The translations under genes were made by a program, and so were the position numbers. From assembly GCF_016801865.2 (NCBI RefSeq), contig NC_068938.1, forward strand, positions 128,834,323 to 128,898,322: 64,000 nucleotides of DNA, read 5' to 3'. Origin of the DNA: Culex pipiens pallens. Its lineage: Eukaryota; Arthropoda; Insecta; Diptera; Culicidae. This document shows positions 1-10,973 of this stretch, in pieces (positions within the stretch are counted from its first letter, which is position 1; each line of letters starts with the position of its first letter). Below the pieces are notes generated by a model. That model ran no database searches and was not told the DNA's origin. It was given only the letters and a program-made list of their open reading frames with translations.

Positions 1-2
1 AC

Positions 3-777
3 CCCCGCAGAACAAACGACGACGCAAGTGTGCTGAGGCAAAATAACGACCAAAGGCACAAAACGTGGGAGGGCGACGGAACGTTGACCATCGTGGGCGG
101 GAAGAGCGTCACGTTGGGCGACGAGGACGGCAAGGTGATTGGGAGCTCCGGGTTGGTGAAGGGGGAGGAGCTGGAGGAGGGTTCGCGGTTGAGCAAGGAG
201 GTTGAACTGGTGGAGCGGATTGATGGGGAGGTGGCCAAGGAGAATGATGTGCCGGTGAAGAGGGTTCGATTCGAGGCGAGAGGAGGGTTTAGGCCGCCGG
301 CGGAGTCCGATTGTGGTGTCGAGCAGGTTGGGACGGTGGGGAGGAAGCGATTGTGGAGGACTTTGTTCCATTAACATTGCGGGAGCCTTCGTTCGATCAG
401 TGGAAGTATAACAAAGGGTTGCGTTCCGTACTGCGTGGCTAAGCATTTGCGGCCTCACCAGCGGGAAGGGGTGAGCTTTCTGTACGAATGCGTTTTGGGA
501 ATGAAACGCGAAGACTCGGAACAGTTTGGAGCGATTTTGGCCGACGAAATGGGACTGGGGAAGACGTTGCAGACGTTGGCGTTGATCTACACCTTGAAGA
601 ATCAGGGACCAGTTTGCTGGACAACTGGGATCGAGAGATAACAAAGTGGTTGAAGCAGGAACGGATCTTTACGTTCATCGTGGGGCCGAATAGCAAGTTG
701 AAAAAGTACGCGCACCTGTTCGCAACCCAACGAGTTGTCGCATGGGGGGAGAAGGGAGAGGAGGGGGCGGTCAATAT
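3..777 (+). pseudogene. RAD54B-like SNF2 helicase fragment, frameshifted
   Basis: The reading frame is open at the left edge and gives KTWEGDGTLTIV, like the conserved N-terminal stretch of RAD54B. It then shifts frame near 345 (IVEDFVPLTLREPSFDQW in frame 2) and returns to frame 3 from 435 with LRPHQREGVSFLYECVLGM and the Walker A segment DEMGLGKT (about 540-566). It shifts again near 608 to SLLDNWDREITKWLKQERI. The stretch between the Walker A region and SLLDNW is shorter than in the family, so a piece has been lost. After about 777 all similarity stops, so the rest of motor lobe 1 and all of lobe 2 are absent. RAD54-family proteins are DNA translocases that work with Rad51 in recombination; this copy cannot make one. 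Sequencing indels could explain the frameshifts but not the lost segment. The RAD54B rather than RAD54L assignment is from memory of the family. Confidence 0.7.
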
Positions 778-841
778 CGTTTTTTTTTCATCATATCTAA
801 CAATACAAAAAAAAGTTGATTTCACAAATAAAAAGAAATTA

Positions 842-1320
842 AACCACCGGCGACTTTTCCTTGGCCAGTGCGGACGCTTCCTAGACGAGCTTGGCACCGT
901 CTCCGATGAACATCTGCACCAGCTACTGGCCGGCCAGCATCAGATAGGTCGACTTCGGTGGATGAATTCTCAGGATCTTGAACTTGTCCTTGTGCGTCGT
1001 CGGCAGCACGACGGCCTCAATCAATTTCTGGTTTTGCCTGTCTAACCCGCCAATGTCCGAATTCTGCTCGGTCGGCCGGAAGTGTCTGCAGGATGAGGTG
1101 CGAGTCCTTGTTTACGCCCACCAAATCGCCCGGCTTGAGTTTCTCTGGATCAACCAGGCCAAACACGGGCAAAAAGTACGTCTGCCGTGTCAAAGTCTTG
1201 ATTACGGTGCGCTTGCCCTTCCGCTTGGAGTCCAGCACCACCACCGCCCCGTCGTCCTCCGTCTCCTGAGGGTCCACGTCCAGCAGCTCGATCGACTTGT
1301 CCTCCTGGGTTACCACCATC
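842..1320 (-). pseudogene. Rpt5: Proteasome regulatory ATPase Rpt5 (PSMC3) pseudogene
   Basis: On the minus strand the text runs IELLDVDPQETEDDGA, then LDSKRKGKRTVIKTLTRQTY and EKLKPGDLVGVNKDSHLIL, which is the OB-domain region of 26S subunit Rpt5. After a frameshift near 1060 it continues RPTEQNSDIGGLDRQNQKLI. Where the family has the ATP-binding loop GPPGTGKT and about 25 flanking residues, this copy jumps directly to LMLAGQ, then LVQMFIGDGAKLV. Stops interrupt it at 923-925 and 881-883. Similarity ends at about 842, so most of the AAA module is missing. No intron is visible, so it may be a processed copy, although no poly-A tail was found. Rpt5 is one of six ATPases at the base of the 19S particle; this copy is dead. 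It lies tail to tail with the RAD54B-like fragment. Confidence 0.85.
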
Positions 1321-1779
1321 TCGATTGCTGGTGCCTTACTGAGTCCGGAACACGCACTAAATTCACAGATTGATTTTGTTGTTGTTTGTAAACAGTGCGC
1401 GCGTTTGCGATGACAGCTGTGAAAAACACTGAAATAAAATTCATAGAGGAATGGTGTATGCACGTAAATATGGATGCACATACGGATTAACTTATGAAAT
1501 AAATGCAATATATTTGGAGTGACCACCTCGTGTGAAATACCCTTATCAGCCAAACATAGTTGAATGTTTAAGCTTTCAATTCATGGAAAAAGTTCATAGT
1601 TTTTTGAGAAATTGACAGAGTTATGTGCGATACAAAAAAAAGGGGATCAAGTCTCCCACTCTCCCCTATAGTTTAACCACATGTTTAGGATTACCTAGTG
1701 AATTTTCACGATTTGTGATTTTTTACCACAGATCATACCCGCATAGCTTTAGTGGGGTCTACCACACCCACCAAATTAC
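1321..1779. other. AT-rich intergenic DNA
   Basis: No gene, RNA or bounded repeat is recognised here. Confidence 0.5.
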
Positions 1780-2060
1780 CAGGGTTTTGAATATCCAGTG
1801 AAAAATATTTTTGGAATCCCGGGAAGTTTTTGAAACAGTCATAAAATCTTTGTTTTCATTATATTTGTTATGGTTATCAAGCTTAAAATCATAGAATTAG
1901 CTCAATCATATTTATTGGTGATAATCTACTCTTCAATCTAAACAACGACGACAAGTTTTAAATAGCTTAAAGGAAATTAAAATAAGTTACATTTTGTTCT
2001 TTGCTGTGCTTTGGTTTTTAAATGAACTGAAATGTGACTCAAATTAAATAAACTTATACA
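1780..2060 (-). repeat. Truncated copy of the 30586-31651 hAT-like family
   Basis: This stretch matches the reverse complement of about 31340-31640 with many scattered differences. Shared landmarks include TTTTTGGAATCCCGGGAA and GCTGTGCTTTGG. Only one end is present, so it is a decayed relic. Confidence 0.65.
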
Positions 2061-2375
2061 GCAGTTCCATATAAAAGTTAAAGAAAAAAAAGTTCTTCGA
2101 TTTTGCTAAAAAAATTCTGGGGGTTCCTTGGCCGAAATAATTAGACCTTTTTTTTTTTGTTTGGCCACCTATACCGATGGTCCAAAAAATGTCCATTTTC
2201 GTCGATTTTCACAAAACCCATTTTTTTCAAAAAATTATAACTCCTCGCCATTTGAACTGATTTTAGCTGTCTTAGGCGCAAATAAAAGATGATTAGTTTG
2301 ACTTTCAAGAAAAACTAGTTTGGAATTTCAAAAATCCAGCCTAACATTTGAAAAAGTATTATAAAAAATTCAAAT

Positions 2376-2946
2376 GCCATTTTTCAAAAAGCATCATGTA
2401 CAAACCATGCGTTTTGAGAAAAACGCATTTGAATGTTGAGCATCCATTTTCAATTCCCATTTTAATATAAAAGCAAAATAAGATGTTCTAATGATAACAA
2501 ACGATGAAAAACGTGGCTTTTATTGATACTTGATCATCCAAATTCAATAAAACATTATTTCCGTAATTTCATTTGAGAAAAACAAACATAACTTCTTTTG
2601 AAATCACCAACGTCTATATCACCCTGCTGTCATTGAGGGGGACGCTTTGTTATGATTCGTTTTTCTTCGCCGAATGTACATGGCGCTTTGTTCATGTTGC
2701 TTTTTTTTCGTCACGAGGTTTATGTAGTCTTTTGTTTGACAGGTTGACAGGGCTATATAAACAGGGACTGCTGATGGCAGAGATTTTGTTTATGTTGCTT
2801 TATTTGAAATCATGATTAAACAGACTTTACTGAAGTAACTTTTGCTCATTTTTGGTGGAGAGGTAGCTTATTAGGAGTACTTTCAGAATATGCAATAACC
2901 CAGAAAGTGTCAAAATGTACATGATGCCTTTTGAAATGTTACCGTC
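2376..2946 (+). mobile_element. MITE, CGACG/AATT family, copy 1
   Basis: It is nearly identical over about 560 bp to the copy at 16026-16602, including an 80-codon chance ORF. The ends are inverted (TTCAAAAAGCATCATGTACA at left, its near reverse complement at right). The right end reads ACCGTCG followed by AATA. The left end is eroded, so this boundary is approximate. Confidence 0.75.
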
Positions 2947-3029
2947 GAATATCTGAAAATATGTTTAACGGATTCCTCGAACAATTTTGCATAACATATC
3001 AAAAAATGGGCGAGGTTTATTAAGAGGAA

Positions 3030-3345
3030 TCCGAGATATGATTTTTTGAAAATAAAATTTGGGTTTTTCGACACGCCGTGCGCAAAAACAGGAAAATGAC
3101 GAAATCGGGAAAAACAACTTTTTTCACTAAAACTGCGATAACTTTAAAATTTAAGCAATGAATGACCAATACATGTTTCGGTACCAAAATTTTCGTAATC
3201 AACGTTTGGTACCCAAACATGTATAGGTCATCGCATAAATTTTAAAGTTATCGCAGTTTTAGTGAAAAATTATGATTTTTTCCCGATTTTGTCATTTTCC
3301 TGTTTTTGAGGCGCTTCGAAAAACCAAGATTTTATATTTTTGACG
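3030..3345. repeat. Foldback repeat
   Basis: Two arms of about 130 bp are imperfect reverse complements (GCGATAACTTTAAAATTTA against its complement after 3230) around the centre TTTGGTACCCAAACATG. A second, interrupted copy flanks the nested stack at 25967-28782. Confidence 0.7.
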
Positions 3346-3453
3346 TCTTTTATAAGAACCTTGCCTTATACTTGGTCTAATTCTATTCTAAAGCCAAAAA
3401 CAAAGCGTGGCCCATTCTACAGACAGCAAAATACGGCGTAATGATAATATTTT

Positions 3454-3459
3454 TTTATT
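3454..3459 (-). promoter_or_regulatory. Poly-A signal of mRpL39
   Basis: AATAAA on the minus strand, about 33 bases after the mRpL39 stop codon. Confidence 0.55.
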
Positions 3460-3491
3460 AGTTGATCCATAAACTATAAATGACAAAGAAA

Positions 3492-4728
3492 TTACGCTAC
3501 TTGCTCCGCAACACTTTCTTCGTATGGTTCGTTTGGCATTTTAGCTGGATTCTGAAAAATAAAATCGAAAATTATTAGTGAACTGATTTCAAATTAAACT
3601 TCTCTAGAATCTTACCAACTTCTTCGCCCGATCCTCCAAAATCCCGTACGCAAAGTGGTTCAAGTTCAGCCCCACGGGAAGCGCCACTCCCTGCACCCGG
3701 TACAGCGACAGCTTGTCCGCACTGTTCCGCGGTACCTGATGGACCGCCGCCACCGTACACTTACCCAGCAGCCCCGTCGAGCTGATCATCGGTCCCTTGC
3801 TGATGTCCACGTGCTCCCCGACGCGATAGACCGTCACCTGGCCGTTGTTTTGGGCGGAAATGCTCGGCACCTGTTCGCGCTTGTACGGATTGTCGGCAAA
3901 CATTTCCTGAGCCAGCTCGCTGCTAACGTCGAGCCGCTCGATCGGCTGGTCCTGCTGGGACAGTTTGATCATCTCGATGGAGAGGGCGCGCAGCTCGTGT
4001 ACCGTCGGCGTCCAACCTTCCCTGGCGAGGGCAATGTCGTGGACGAAGCTGCCGGATTTTACTGAAATGGGGACGGGTTAATGAGGCAAGTTGTTTGAAC
4101 ACTATTATTTCGAGTGAACACTTACTGCTCGGTTTCGGGAAGCTGTGCAGAAACAGGCCGGCTTCCGGTTTGAAGGCTTTCTGCAGAGCTGCACCCAGCA
4201 GGAACGAACAGGTTCGCCAGAAGGCCTTGTTGGCAATGTGCGGCTCCGAAGCTGTGAAGTTCAGCAGCTGCAGCGTGCAGGACTCTTCCAGCGGGCGGCG
4301 CATGTCCCACGGGGTGTTGCTGTCCAGCAGGGCCAGCGCCGAGTAGCGGCAGTACTTTTCACCAATATCTGAGGGAAAAAATGTAGCATGAAGAGAGTTT
4401 CAAAGCAAAAATCCAATCGAATTACGTCTAGCACAATCGTACGGCGTCGAGAGGCCACGGTTCATGATCAGGGTTGTGTCCGTCGGAGTGCCGAGGTAGC
4501 GGATTTCGATTTTCTCGATTCGGCCCACACTTTCCCGCTGACGCCGCTGCTCTTCCGTAAACAGCGAACTGGCCGAGCTTTGCAGCCGCCGGCAGGATGC
4601 CGAGAAGAATCCTGCGGGGAAAATATTTCTTGAACTCAATGCACACAAAACTACACAAACTACTCACGTCTTGGACACTGCTGAAGGTTGCCGCCGAGCA
4701 GCACGCACTTGTACACGTTGAGCACCAT
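3492..4728 (-). CDS. mRpL39: Mitochondrial large-subunit ribosomal protein L39
   Basis: Five exons, read on the minus strand, are 4728-4668, 4611-4426, 4368-4126, 4061-3616 and 3551-3492. Every intron has GT..AG borders with a pyrimidine-rich acceptor, and the phases agree, giving 996 nt or 331 aa, the family's usual length. The protein starts MVLNVYKCVLLGGNLQQC with an Arg-rich, acid-free leader that fits a mitochondrial transit peptide. It continues with LIMNRGLSTPYDCA, PWDMRRPLEESCTLQLLNF, NKAFWRTCSFLLGAALQKAF and YRVGEHVDISKGPMISS, all hallmarks of MRPL39, a mitoribosome protein related to the N-terminal part of threonyl-tRNA synthetase. The last exon encodes NPAKMPNEPYEESVAEQVA and a stop. 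It acts structurally in the mitochondrial 54S/39S subunit. The introns are only about 42-65 bases long apart from the others' similar size, typical of Diptera. I see no break in it. Confidence 0.93.
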
Positions 4729-5139
4729 TGCGGTTGGGCACTTTTTACGTGATTTTGCCAAAGAAATTTTCAAACAAGTGGAATTTCACTTCGCCGCCAA
4801 TCGTCTTACGAAACAAATTTGCCGGAGTTGTTTTGTTTTGGTCGAGAAATGTCACTTGCGAATGAAGCACGTGGTGCGCGAAGTCAGCTCGGTTATCAGG
4901 GTGGTACTGAACGATACAAGTTGGCAGAACTGATGGCTAGATGTCGCTTTCGTTGGAAATTACTCCGAAAAATTAAGAAAAACTCGGTAAAAATAATTGT
5001 TTAGACACTTGTAATTTAAATATATAACATATCTAATTCCTAATTTTAATTTAAAGGTGATAACGCTGATGAATTTTATTATCTGGTAAAATTGGCTTAA
5101 CAAACAAACAAACTTTCTTCAAACATCTTGTGTTACGTA
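4729..5139. other. Upstream flank of mRpL39
   Basis: Likely 5' untranslated and promoter DNA of mRpL39. No TATA box or other motif is convincing, and no ORF here looks coding. Confidence 0.4.
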
Positions 5140-5324
5140 ATTGATGGATTCGCTAAGCGGCGCCTCGATGTTCATTCTATTGGTCATTGTCAAGACGAAA
5201 CAACTTGCTGTTGCGTGGAAATAAAAAGCGAGTTTTGAAAAGTTTGTAAAACTGTTGTGCTTTTGTGAAAAGTTTTCTTGCGTTGACGGACTGTGAATGT
5301 TTGATTATTGTTTACTGTTAATTG
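5140..5324 (+). other. Possible noncoding first exon
   Basis: The stretch ends in a good splice donor (TTG|GTAAGT, donor at 5325). The next good plus-strand acceptor leading into a real CDS is at 13911-13912, just before the MATH-BTB gene. This could be that gene's untranslated first exon, with an intron filled by transposons. There is no direct proof, and the 5' boundary is a guess. Confidence 0.25.
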
Positions 5325-5519
5325 GTAAGTTTTGCTGAAATTATAATTCTAAAAAATCGTTCCTCCCAATACTTCGAGCACAACAAAGCAATTGGTCCAA
5401 TAATATACAGTGGGGGCAACGCCGTACCTAGGGGTTGGCGTCCGCCAAGGGCGTCAGCCTTTGGAGGGGGGAGGGTATTTTGAGTTTCTATGATTTTCAT
5501 ATTTGAAACTAATGACTTC

Positions 5520-5662
5520 AAGCAAAACAATGTAAAAGGGCCGAAGCCGAAGTGTAAACAAAGAGTCTATCTTGCTCACGTCAGTTGACGTTTACATTAG
5601 GAACGAGCAGGATAACCTCTTTGTTTACACTTCGGCTTCGGCCCTTTTAAATTGTTTTGCTT
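5520..5662. repeat. Short foldback MITE with 45-bp arms
   Basis: The left arm (AAGCAAAACAATGTAAAAGG.. to about 5565) and right arm (about 5618-5662) are near-perfect reverse complements, sharing GGGCCGAAGCCGAAGTGT. The loop is about 50 bp. Confidence 0.75.
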
Positions 5663-6179
5663 GACTTGATCAGTTGTCAAGGACGGCTAGCTCAGTCGTT
5701 TTCAGGACAAAAGTATATTGGGGAATTAAGTTTAAAATGAAGGTTCGTTCAAGAACTGTGACCAACCGTTACATATTGAAACATACACTTTTAGGGAAAA
5801 GTGGGGCAAGTGTAACAAGCTAAGGAAATGCTCGTTAGTGCATCTCCAGCACGGGTAGCAAACATCGAAGCAAATCAAATTTGCACCCGACGTCAACCCC
5901 ACCGCGCCCAGTAACGGCGTTCTAGCAGGATTCTAGCAGAGTTCTTACAGAGCTGGATATTCTTACAGCATTCTTGCAGAAATGTTCCACAGTTCTAGCA
6001 GGATTCTGACAGAACCAGCTCTGATAGAATATTTCGTGACTGACTGGTACCTGTCGCGGTAGCAAATTTGCTCTCAGTTCTTCGAGATTTCACTTTGCTA
6101 CCCGCTTTTCAGCCTGTTTGCTACCGCGTCAAATTGAATTATGCACGGAAAAATCGAATCAAGCTAGATAAATTCGAAT

Positions 6180-6480
6180 CCAGCACGGAAAAAATAAAAA
6201 AAATGAAAAAATTAAAAACAAAATTAAAAATTTCAAAAATTTCAAAAATTTCAAAAAAATTACAAATTTCAAAAAAAATTAAAAAATAAAAAAAAATAAA
6301 AAAAATAAAGAAAAAATATTTTTTTAACAATTTAATAAAAATTTAAATATATTTTTTTTAATTTAATAAAATTCAAAAATTTAAAAAATTAAAAAAAATT
6401 AAAAAAATTAAAAAGCTTAAAAATTTAAAAAAATTAAAAAATTTAAAAAAAAAATAATAATTAAGGAAATTTAACCAATA
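6180..6480. repeat. A-rich low-complexity block
   Basis: About 300 bases of AAATT/AAAAAT-type sequence lie inside the Harbinger-like element. The two short ORFs reported across it are composition artefacts. Confidence 0.8.
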
Positions 6481-6706
6481 ATCAAATCTGGAGTTTTTTT
6501 TAAAAGGTCCAACAAACCAAATTTCCAGTTTTTGCTGTTTAAGTGTTTTTGAAACCGCCTTGAGTCAGGGGTATTAAAAAACATTTCGGTAATTCGCTAG
6601 TTTCGGAATAAAACAAATAAAAAATCTATCAATTTGATAAACAAAATTTTAAAATTTAGAATTTTTGACTTTTTTTTATTTTTTTAAATTTTGGTACTAT
6701 TTGATT

Positions 6707-6951
6707 ATCCCCGCCCGTGTGGATCAATCGGACCGCGCACTGGACTCACAATCCAGAGGTCGACGGTTCGAATCCCGCGGCGGGCGCTCTAAAATTCTTT
6801 GTGTAAATATGGGTATTCGGCGCCGTCGCTCCGTGCCATACTTTCATACACTTAGGAGCCCAGGGCGGCGAAGTCCTTGTAGATAAAAAGGAAGACACTA
6901 GTGGTTGGTACTAGCAATGGTGGCCGACAGCTATAAAGTCAACTTCGTTTT
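6707..6951 (+). mobile_element. tRNA-derived SINE, copy 1
   Basis: A tRNA-like head has an A box at about 6720 and a B box GGTTCGAATCC. Its anticodon stem-loop is CTGGA-CTCACAA-TCCAG, which reads as a Val-type anticodon. The tail ends in T-runs. A 12-bp TSD, TACTATTTGATT, flanks it (6695-6706 and 6952-6963). It is nearly identical to the copy at 61742-61990. Transcription would be by RNA polymerase III and mobility would depend on a LINE. Confidence 0.88.
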
Positions 6952-7714
6952 TACTATTTGATTTTTTGAATTTCCGATTTTTTGGATTTTTGTTCATGTT
7001 TGCTCTCACCAACCAGAGCAGACATCCAAAAATCTCCAAAACACGCATTCAAAACTTTGCTCCCGGCTTGCCGGTACTTGTCGGGTATCAGAAAATGAGT
7101 ACCCGACAGGTACCGACACATATTTTTCTTCTACAGATGAACTTGAGATCAAATTTGGTACCTGCTTTGCTACGCGCGGTGGGAGACTCGGGGGCAAACT
7201 CGAGAGCAAATTTAGTGCGAATCAAAGCGGGTAGCAAATGGTTGAACTTTCAACATTTTCAAAAAATGAAATTCTTTGAAATTTTCAAAAGGATTACAAT
7301 GTTTTTTAAACTTTTAGCATTTCTAGGCATGAATCAACACATAATTATTGATTTTGAAGGTAAACGAGAGCAAAAAATGATAAAAACCCATATTTGCCCC
7401 CGCGGTGGGCTTGTTTCTGTGGCAAATTTGCTATCCTAGCGGTGGGGATGACGGAGTTTTTTCAAGGTGGCAAATTTGATCTCGGTATTCATGAGCCGGG
7501 TGCAAATTTGATTTGCACCCCAGCGGTGGAGATGCCCTTATAACCCATTAAAAACGTTAAAAATTATGTCGGATTTATTGGAATCATCTTATTCCAGGTC
7601 TTGACTGAGACTTTGATAGAACAAGTTTTAGAAAAATTCTGTTTTTTTAGATTGAAAAATAATATTTTACTAAAAATATGACCGTTTTTACGAAAAAAAA
7701 AATATTACTTAGAT

Positions 7715-8288
7715 CAGGGGTGACCAAAGTATGGGTGTCTTTTTGTGGCCCGCGGAACCATTTTGATTGATCATGTAGTTTGACCCGTTGATGATTTATA
7801 AAGTGAGTTATTGTTTTTCTAAATGAAAATTTATTTTAAATATTTTTTTTCCTAATATAAAAATAGAGATTAATCCATATTTTTATCCCCATTTTACGAC
7901 ACAAATATGTTGTTCAAAAATCTCAATTGCACACGTTTCAATGTGAGTGAAACTAGTAAATATCGTCAAAATTTTCATCAAACATTTTTGGAAATGGTTA
8001 TGAAACGTTCAAATTTGTCTTAGGTAGAAAACTGTAATAATAGCAAAGTATATAAAAATAATAACTTTAAAGTCATAATGACCCTTTTAATGAACTGAGC
8101 CTCAAACTCACTTTGCACTTAGAAACCTTTCACCTCGGGATTCGAATTCATGACAGTTGGATAACGAATCTGATTGACTACCATCTGATTCTAGCAGACA
8201 AAATGTTGAAATTGGAGGAATAAGGCTGTTGCAAATATTTTACAAAGCTTTTGTCACTCCAACCCTCCCCCACCAATCAAAATCGGTT
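7715..8288. repeat. Composite insertion of hAT-like and Harbinger-like relics
   Basis: This block is absent from the other copies of the surrounding element, which read CTTAGATGATAA across the site. It begins CAGGGGTGACCAAAGTATGG with a GGCCCGCGG motif, typical of hAT ends. It finishes with AAGGCTGTTGCAAATATTTT, an eroded end of the 15774/23353 family. Confidence 0.55.
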
Positions 8289-8428
8289 GATAATTAGTAA
8301 ATTTTCATGATATTATTATATCGTGTATGGACAATTTTTTAAATAATTGATTATCAGTTTTTAAGAACTTTTATGTATTTTTTTTCACAATAAAATATGT
8401 TGCTGCAGCAATTCGTATTTTTTCCATA

Positions 8429-9398
8429 CCGTAAACCGGGCTGACTTTGATAGGATTTCAATTTGTTTTAAGAATATTTTCCAACAGGTAAGGTTTTTCT
8501 CAAGATTATTATTTTTAAAACATGTACTGGGGTAGGCCCCACAAAGTCCATGCACTATTTTGGAAAAAAGTTTTTTCAATAGTGTTAAGAAAAATATTTA
8601 CGTTAAAAATTCTTAGTTTAAATTCCGGGGTGACTTTGATAGTCATAGTTTTTCTTTCTAAAATCATATTAAAGATGTTCAAACTTTATTTGTACGTTAA
8701 ATGTACCATCACTAAAGCAGCTGATATAGTTTTTAAGGAAAAAAATCTATGTTTATATTTAGTTAACTAAGTTCATAAGCTTTTTAACAAAATTCATATA
8801 AATTTTAGGTAAAACTGATAAAAAGTCGAATTTTTGCCTGAAATTTGTTAAAACTAGTTTAGGGTTAGATTAGATTAGAAATTTGTTAAAACTAGTTTTG
8901 TTTATAAAATTATCAATTTATATTGCTTTTTATACTAAATTCGAAGCACGAATCAAAAAGTTTTCACATTTTACATAAAATTTGTTCAACTGAAATTGCC
9001 TATTAATTTGGAAAATTTTGTTTGATTGTGTTTCAAAAACACATATTATTTATTATTAACAAACTTATTTAACCTTCTCCTAGTGGAAAATTGCCCAAAG
9101 AATCCGAAAATGCATTCCGTTTCCCGATTCAAAATCAAGATCATTGAGAAAATCATGACACTTTGAGAAGATTAAAATAATGGCTTTCATCAACATTTTC
9201 TTAACTGTAGTTAACTAACTTTTTAAACTATTCAAAAATTTATGAAAACTTTTCCTTGATGTACTCTGAACACTTCTCTACCAGGGTCAGTATGATTCTA
9301 AACCATTCCGAACGTATTTTAATTGTACTCATCATTTTGCGGAAAAATCGCAAACCTATCAAAGTCACCCCGGCTATCAAAGTCACCCCGTTTTACGG
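8429..9398. mobile_element. TA-flanked MITE, CCGTAAAACGGGGTGACTTT family
   Basis: It is flanked by TA (8427-8428, 9399-9400). Ends are CCGTAAACCGGGCTGACTTT at left and the reverse complement of CCGTAAAACGGGGTGACTTT at right, with a GATAG repeat. Without it the host reads CCATACTAAAT, matching other copies. It has no coding content. A decayed relative occupies about 12300-12750. Confidence 0.78.
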
Positions 9399-9767
9399 TA
9401 CTAAATATCCATATGGTACACTTGCCCCACCTAAACAAGATTTTTTAAAAGCTCTCTACAAAAATAACCAAAACGTAAATCATACTTTATAATACGTGCA
9501 AGTCATTGGTAGGGACACTACTGATCTAGGAAAAATAGCATATTGATAAAATGAGCCATAAAACGAACCCTAAGCCTTATTTTGTACTATCCAAATATTA
9601 TAAGGAAACAAAGGTTTTGAAAAAAAAACTTCATTCAATACTATGCCCCGTGGCGTTTACGTCGTTTTGGTGGTTATGTGGCAGTAGAATCAGCTACACT
9701 CAAACCTCGATGGTTTGATACCAACTGTTGTCAAACGAACGGGGTCACTTTTTAGCAGGGCTGTGGA

Positions 9768-9966
9768 GTCGGAGTCGGAGTCGGAGCCGGAGTCGGTGGA
9801 GTCGGGTCTTTTTGGGGATCTGGAGTCGGAGTCGGAGTCGGAGTCGTCAAAACTCGAATAGCTGGAGTCGGAGTCGGAGTCGGCTAAATTTTATGAGCTG
9901 GAGTCGGAGTCGGAGCCGGAGTCGTAAATTTCTGATAGACCCGGAGTCGGAGCTGGAGTCGGAGTT
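9768..9966. repeat. GGAGTC hexamer array, left
   Basis: Imperfect GGAGTC/GGAGCC hexamers are broken by short unique spacers (for example at 9846 and 9886). The array belongs to the hAT-like element. Confidence 0.9.
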
Positions 9967-10344
9967 ATCAAAATATTGTATATAATTTATGAACTTGTTT
10001 ATTATTCTATATTTGTTAAAATTCAGGTTAATTCTCATCTTTTTAAATTTATTTATTGATTCGCGTACACTGCGTTGACATTTTTTTGGATCAAGATATT
10101 TATAAGATGTCATGATGATTTTGAAGCATTTATATTGTGATTGGAAGGCTCTTATTGTGTTATTTCACTAATATCACAGAATGCTAATCTGTTAATCCTC
10201 TCTTGTCAATGTTTGTATACACTATACTATAGTGTCATAACTTGGTCATAACTCATAAAATAGTAAACAGTTGTAGCTGTGTTGTCAAAAAATTAAAACA
10301 TATTGAAATTATTCTTTTCTGTCTCTTTTTGCTTGTATTTACAG

Positions 10345-10426
10345 CAGCGATTCTCAACCTTCTTCTAGGCTGGTACCCCCTACCATGTAAATCAAGTAGG
10401 CCCGGTACCCCCGTTGAGAATCGCTG
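10345..10426. mobile_element. 82-bp hAT micro-MITE
   Basis: The 14-bp end CAGCGATTCTCAAC recurs as its exact reverse complement at the right. An exact 8-bp TSD, ATTTACAG (10337-10344, 10427-10434), flanks it. The inside is partly self-complementary (GGTACCCCC and CCGGTACCCCC). It is one of the smallest complete-looking hAT insertions possible. Confidence 0.85.
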
Positions 10427-10973
10427 ATTTACAGTATGTAAAAAAAGTATTTTCACCCCTTGGACCCTATGCACATTTTGTGATGAAACATGTAAACAAT
10501 TTACAGTTTGACAGAAACCTAGTACTACGTTAGTTACGGAAATTGCTTTCCGCATAATTGATCGACGCCACCAACATCGTCAGCACAGCCGACAACAGTA
10601 TCCCAAACTGCGAACAAAGCTTAACTTCGTTTACCTCGCCGCGATTAAAGCAAGTAGCTCGATTAATGCTCTGTAAGCAAAACCTCAGTACCTCGTGTGT
10701 GAGGCTCTGGGGGACTTTTCGATCACAATAAAATCAGAACGTTTTGGACAATCTAACTAACAACATCGGTGTTATTAATTTGGTGAAATCTCCCCTTCGA
10801 TAATGGACGTTCCATAACTCGTTTTATTCAGAAACTTATGCCGAACATTTTGCTACAAAAAGCTCTGAAAAGATGATTTCTATAAAAAGTTCTATAACAA
10901 ATACTATTACAAAAATCAAAATAGGTGCTAAAAAGTTTGTACACCTTTCGAAAAATTAACATAGGGGAAGGTG

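Larger units (their letters stand above)
5838..7537. mobile_element. PIF/Harbinger-like element without transposase
   Basis: It is flanked by TTA (5835-5837 and 7538-7540). Terminal inverted repeats are GTGCATCTCCAGC and, from the right, GGGCATCTCCACCGC, followed on both sides by GCAAATCAAATTTGCACCCG. The empty site GCTCGTTATAACCC is preserved in copy C near 33171. The 3-bp TWA duplication is the PIF/Harbinger hallmark. It contains an A-rich block and a SINE and encodes nothing recognisable. Confidence 0.75.

Noticed and set aside
2573..2815. 80-codon ORF repeated at 16228-16470 as a conserved small protein
   Set aside because: It is conserved only because the two MITE copies are nearly identical; the ORF spans no recognisable domain and the element is otherwise non-coding.
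9728..9985. ORF rich in Ser-Arg repeats, like an SR splicing factor (also 12812-13057)
   Set aside because: It is the translation of the GGAGTC hexamer array inside a transposon; reading the same array in other frames gives equally simple peptides.
10560..10800. LTR-like stretch with AATAAAATCAG and a following TGGTGA that could be a primer-binding site
   Set aside because: No second LTR, no TSD and no coding remnant; evidence too thin for an entry.
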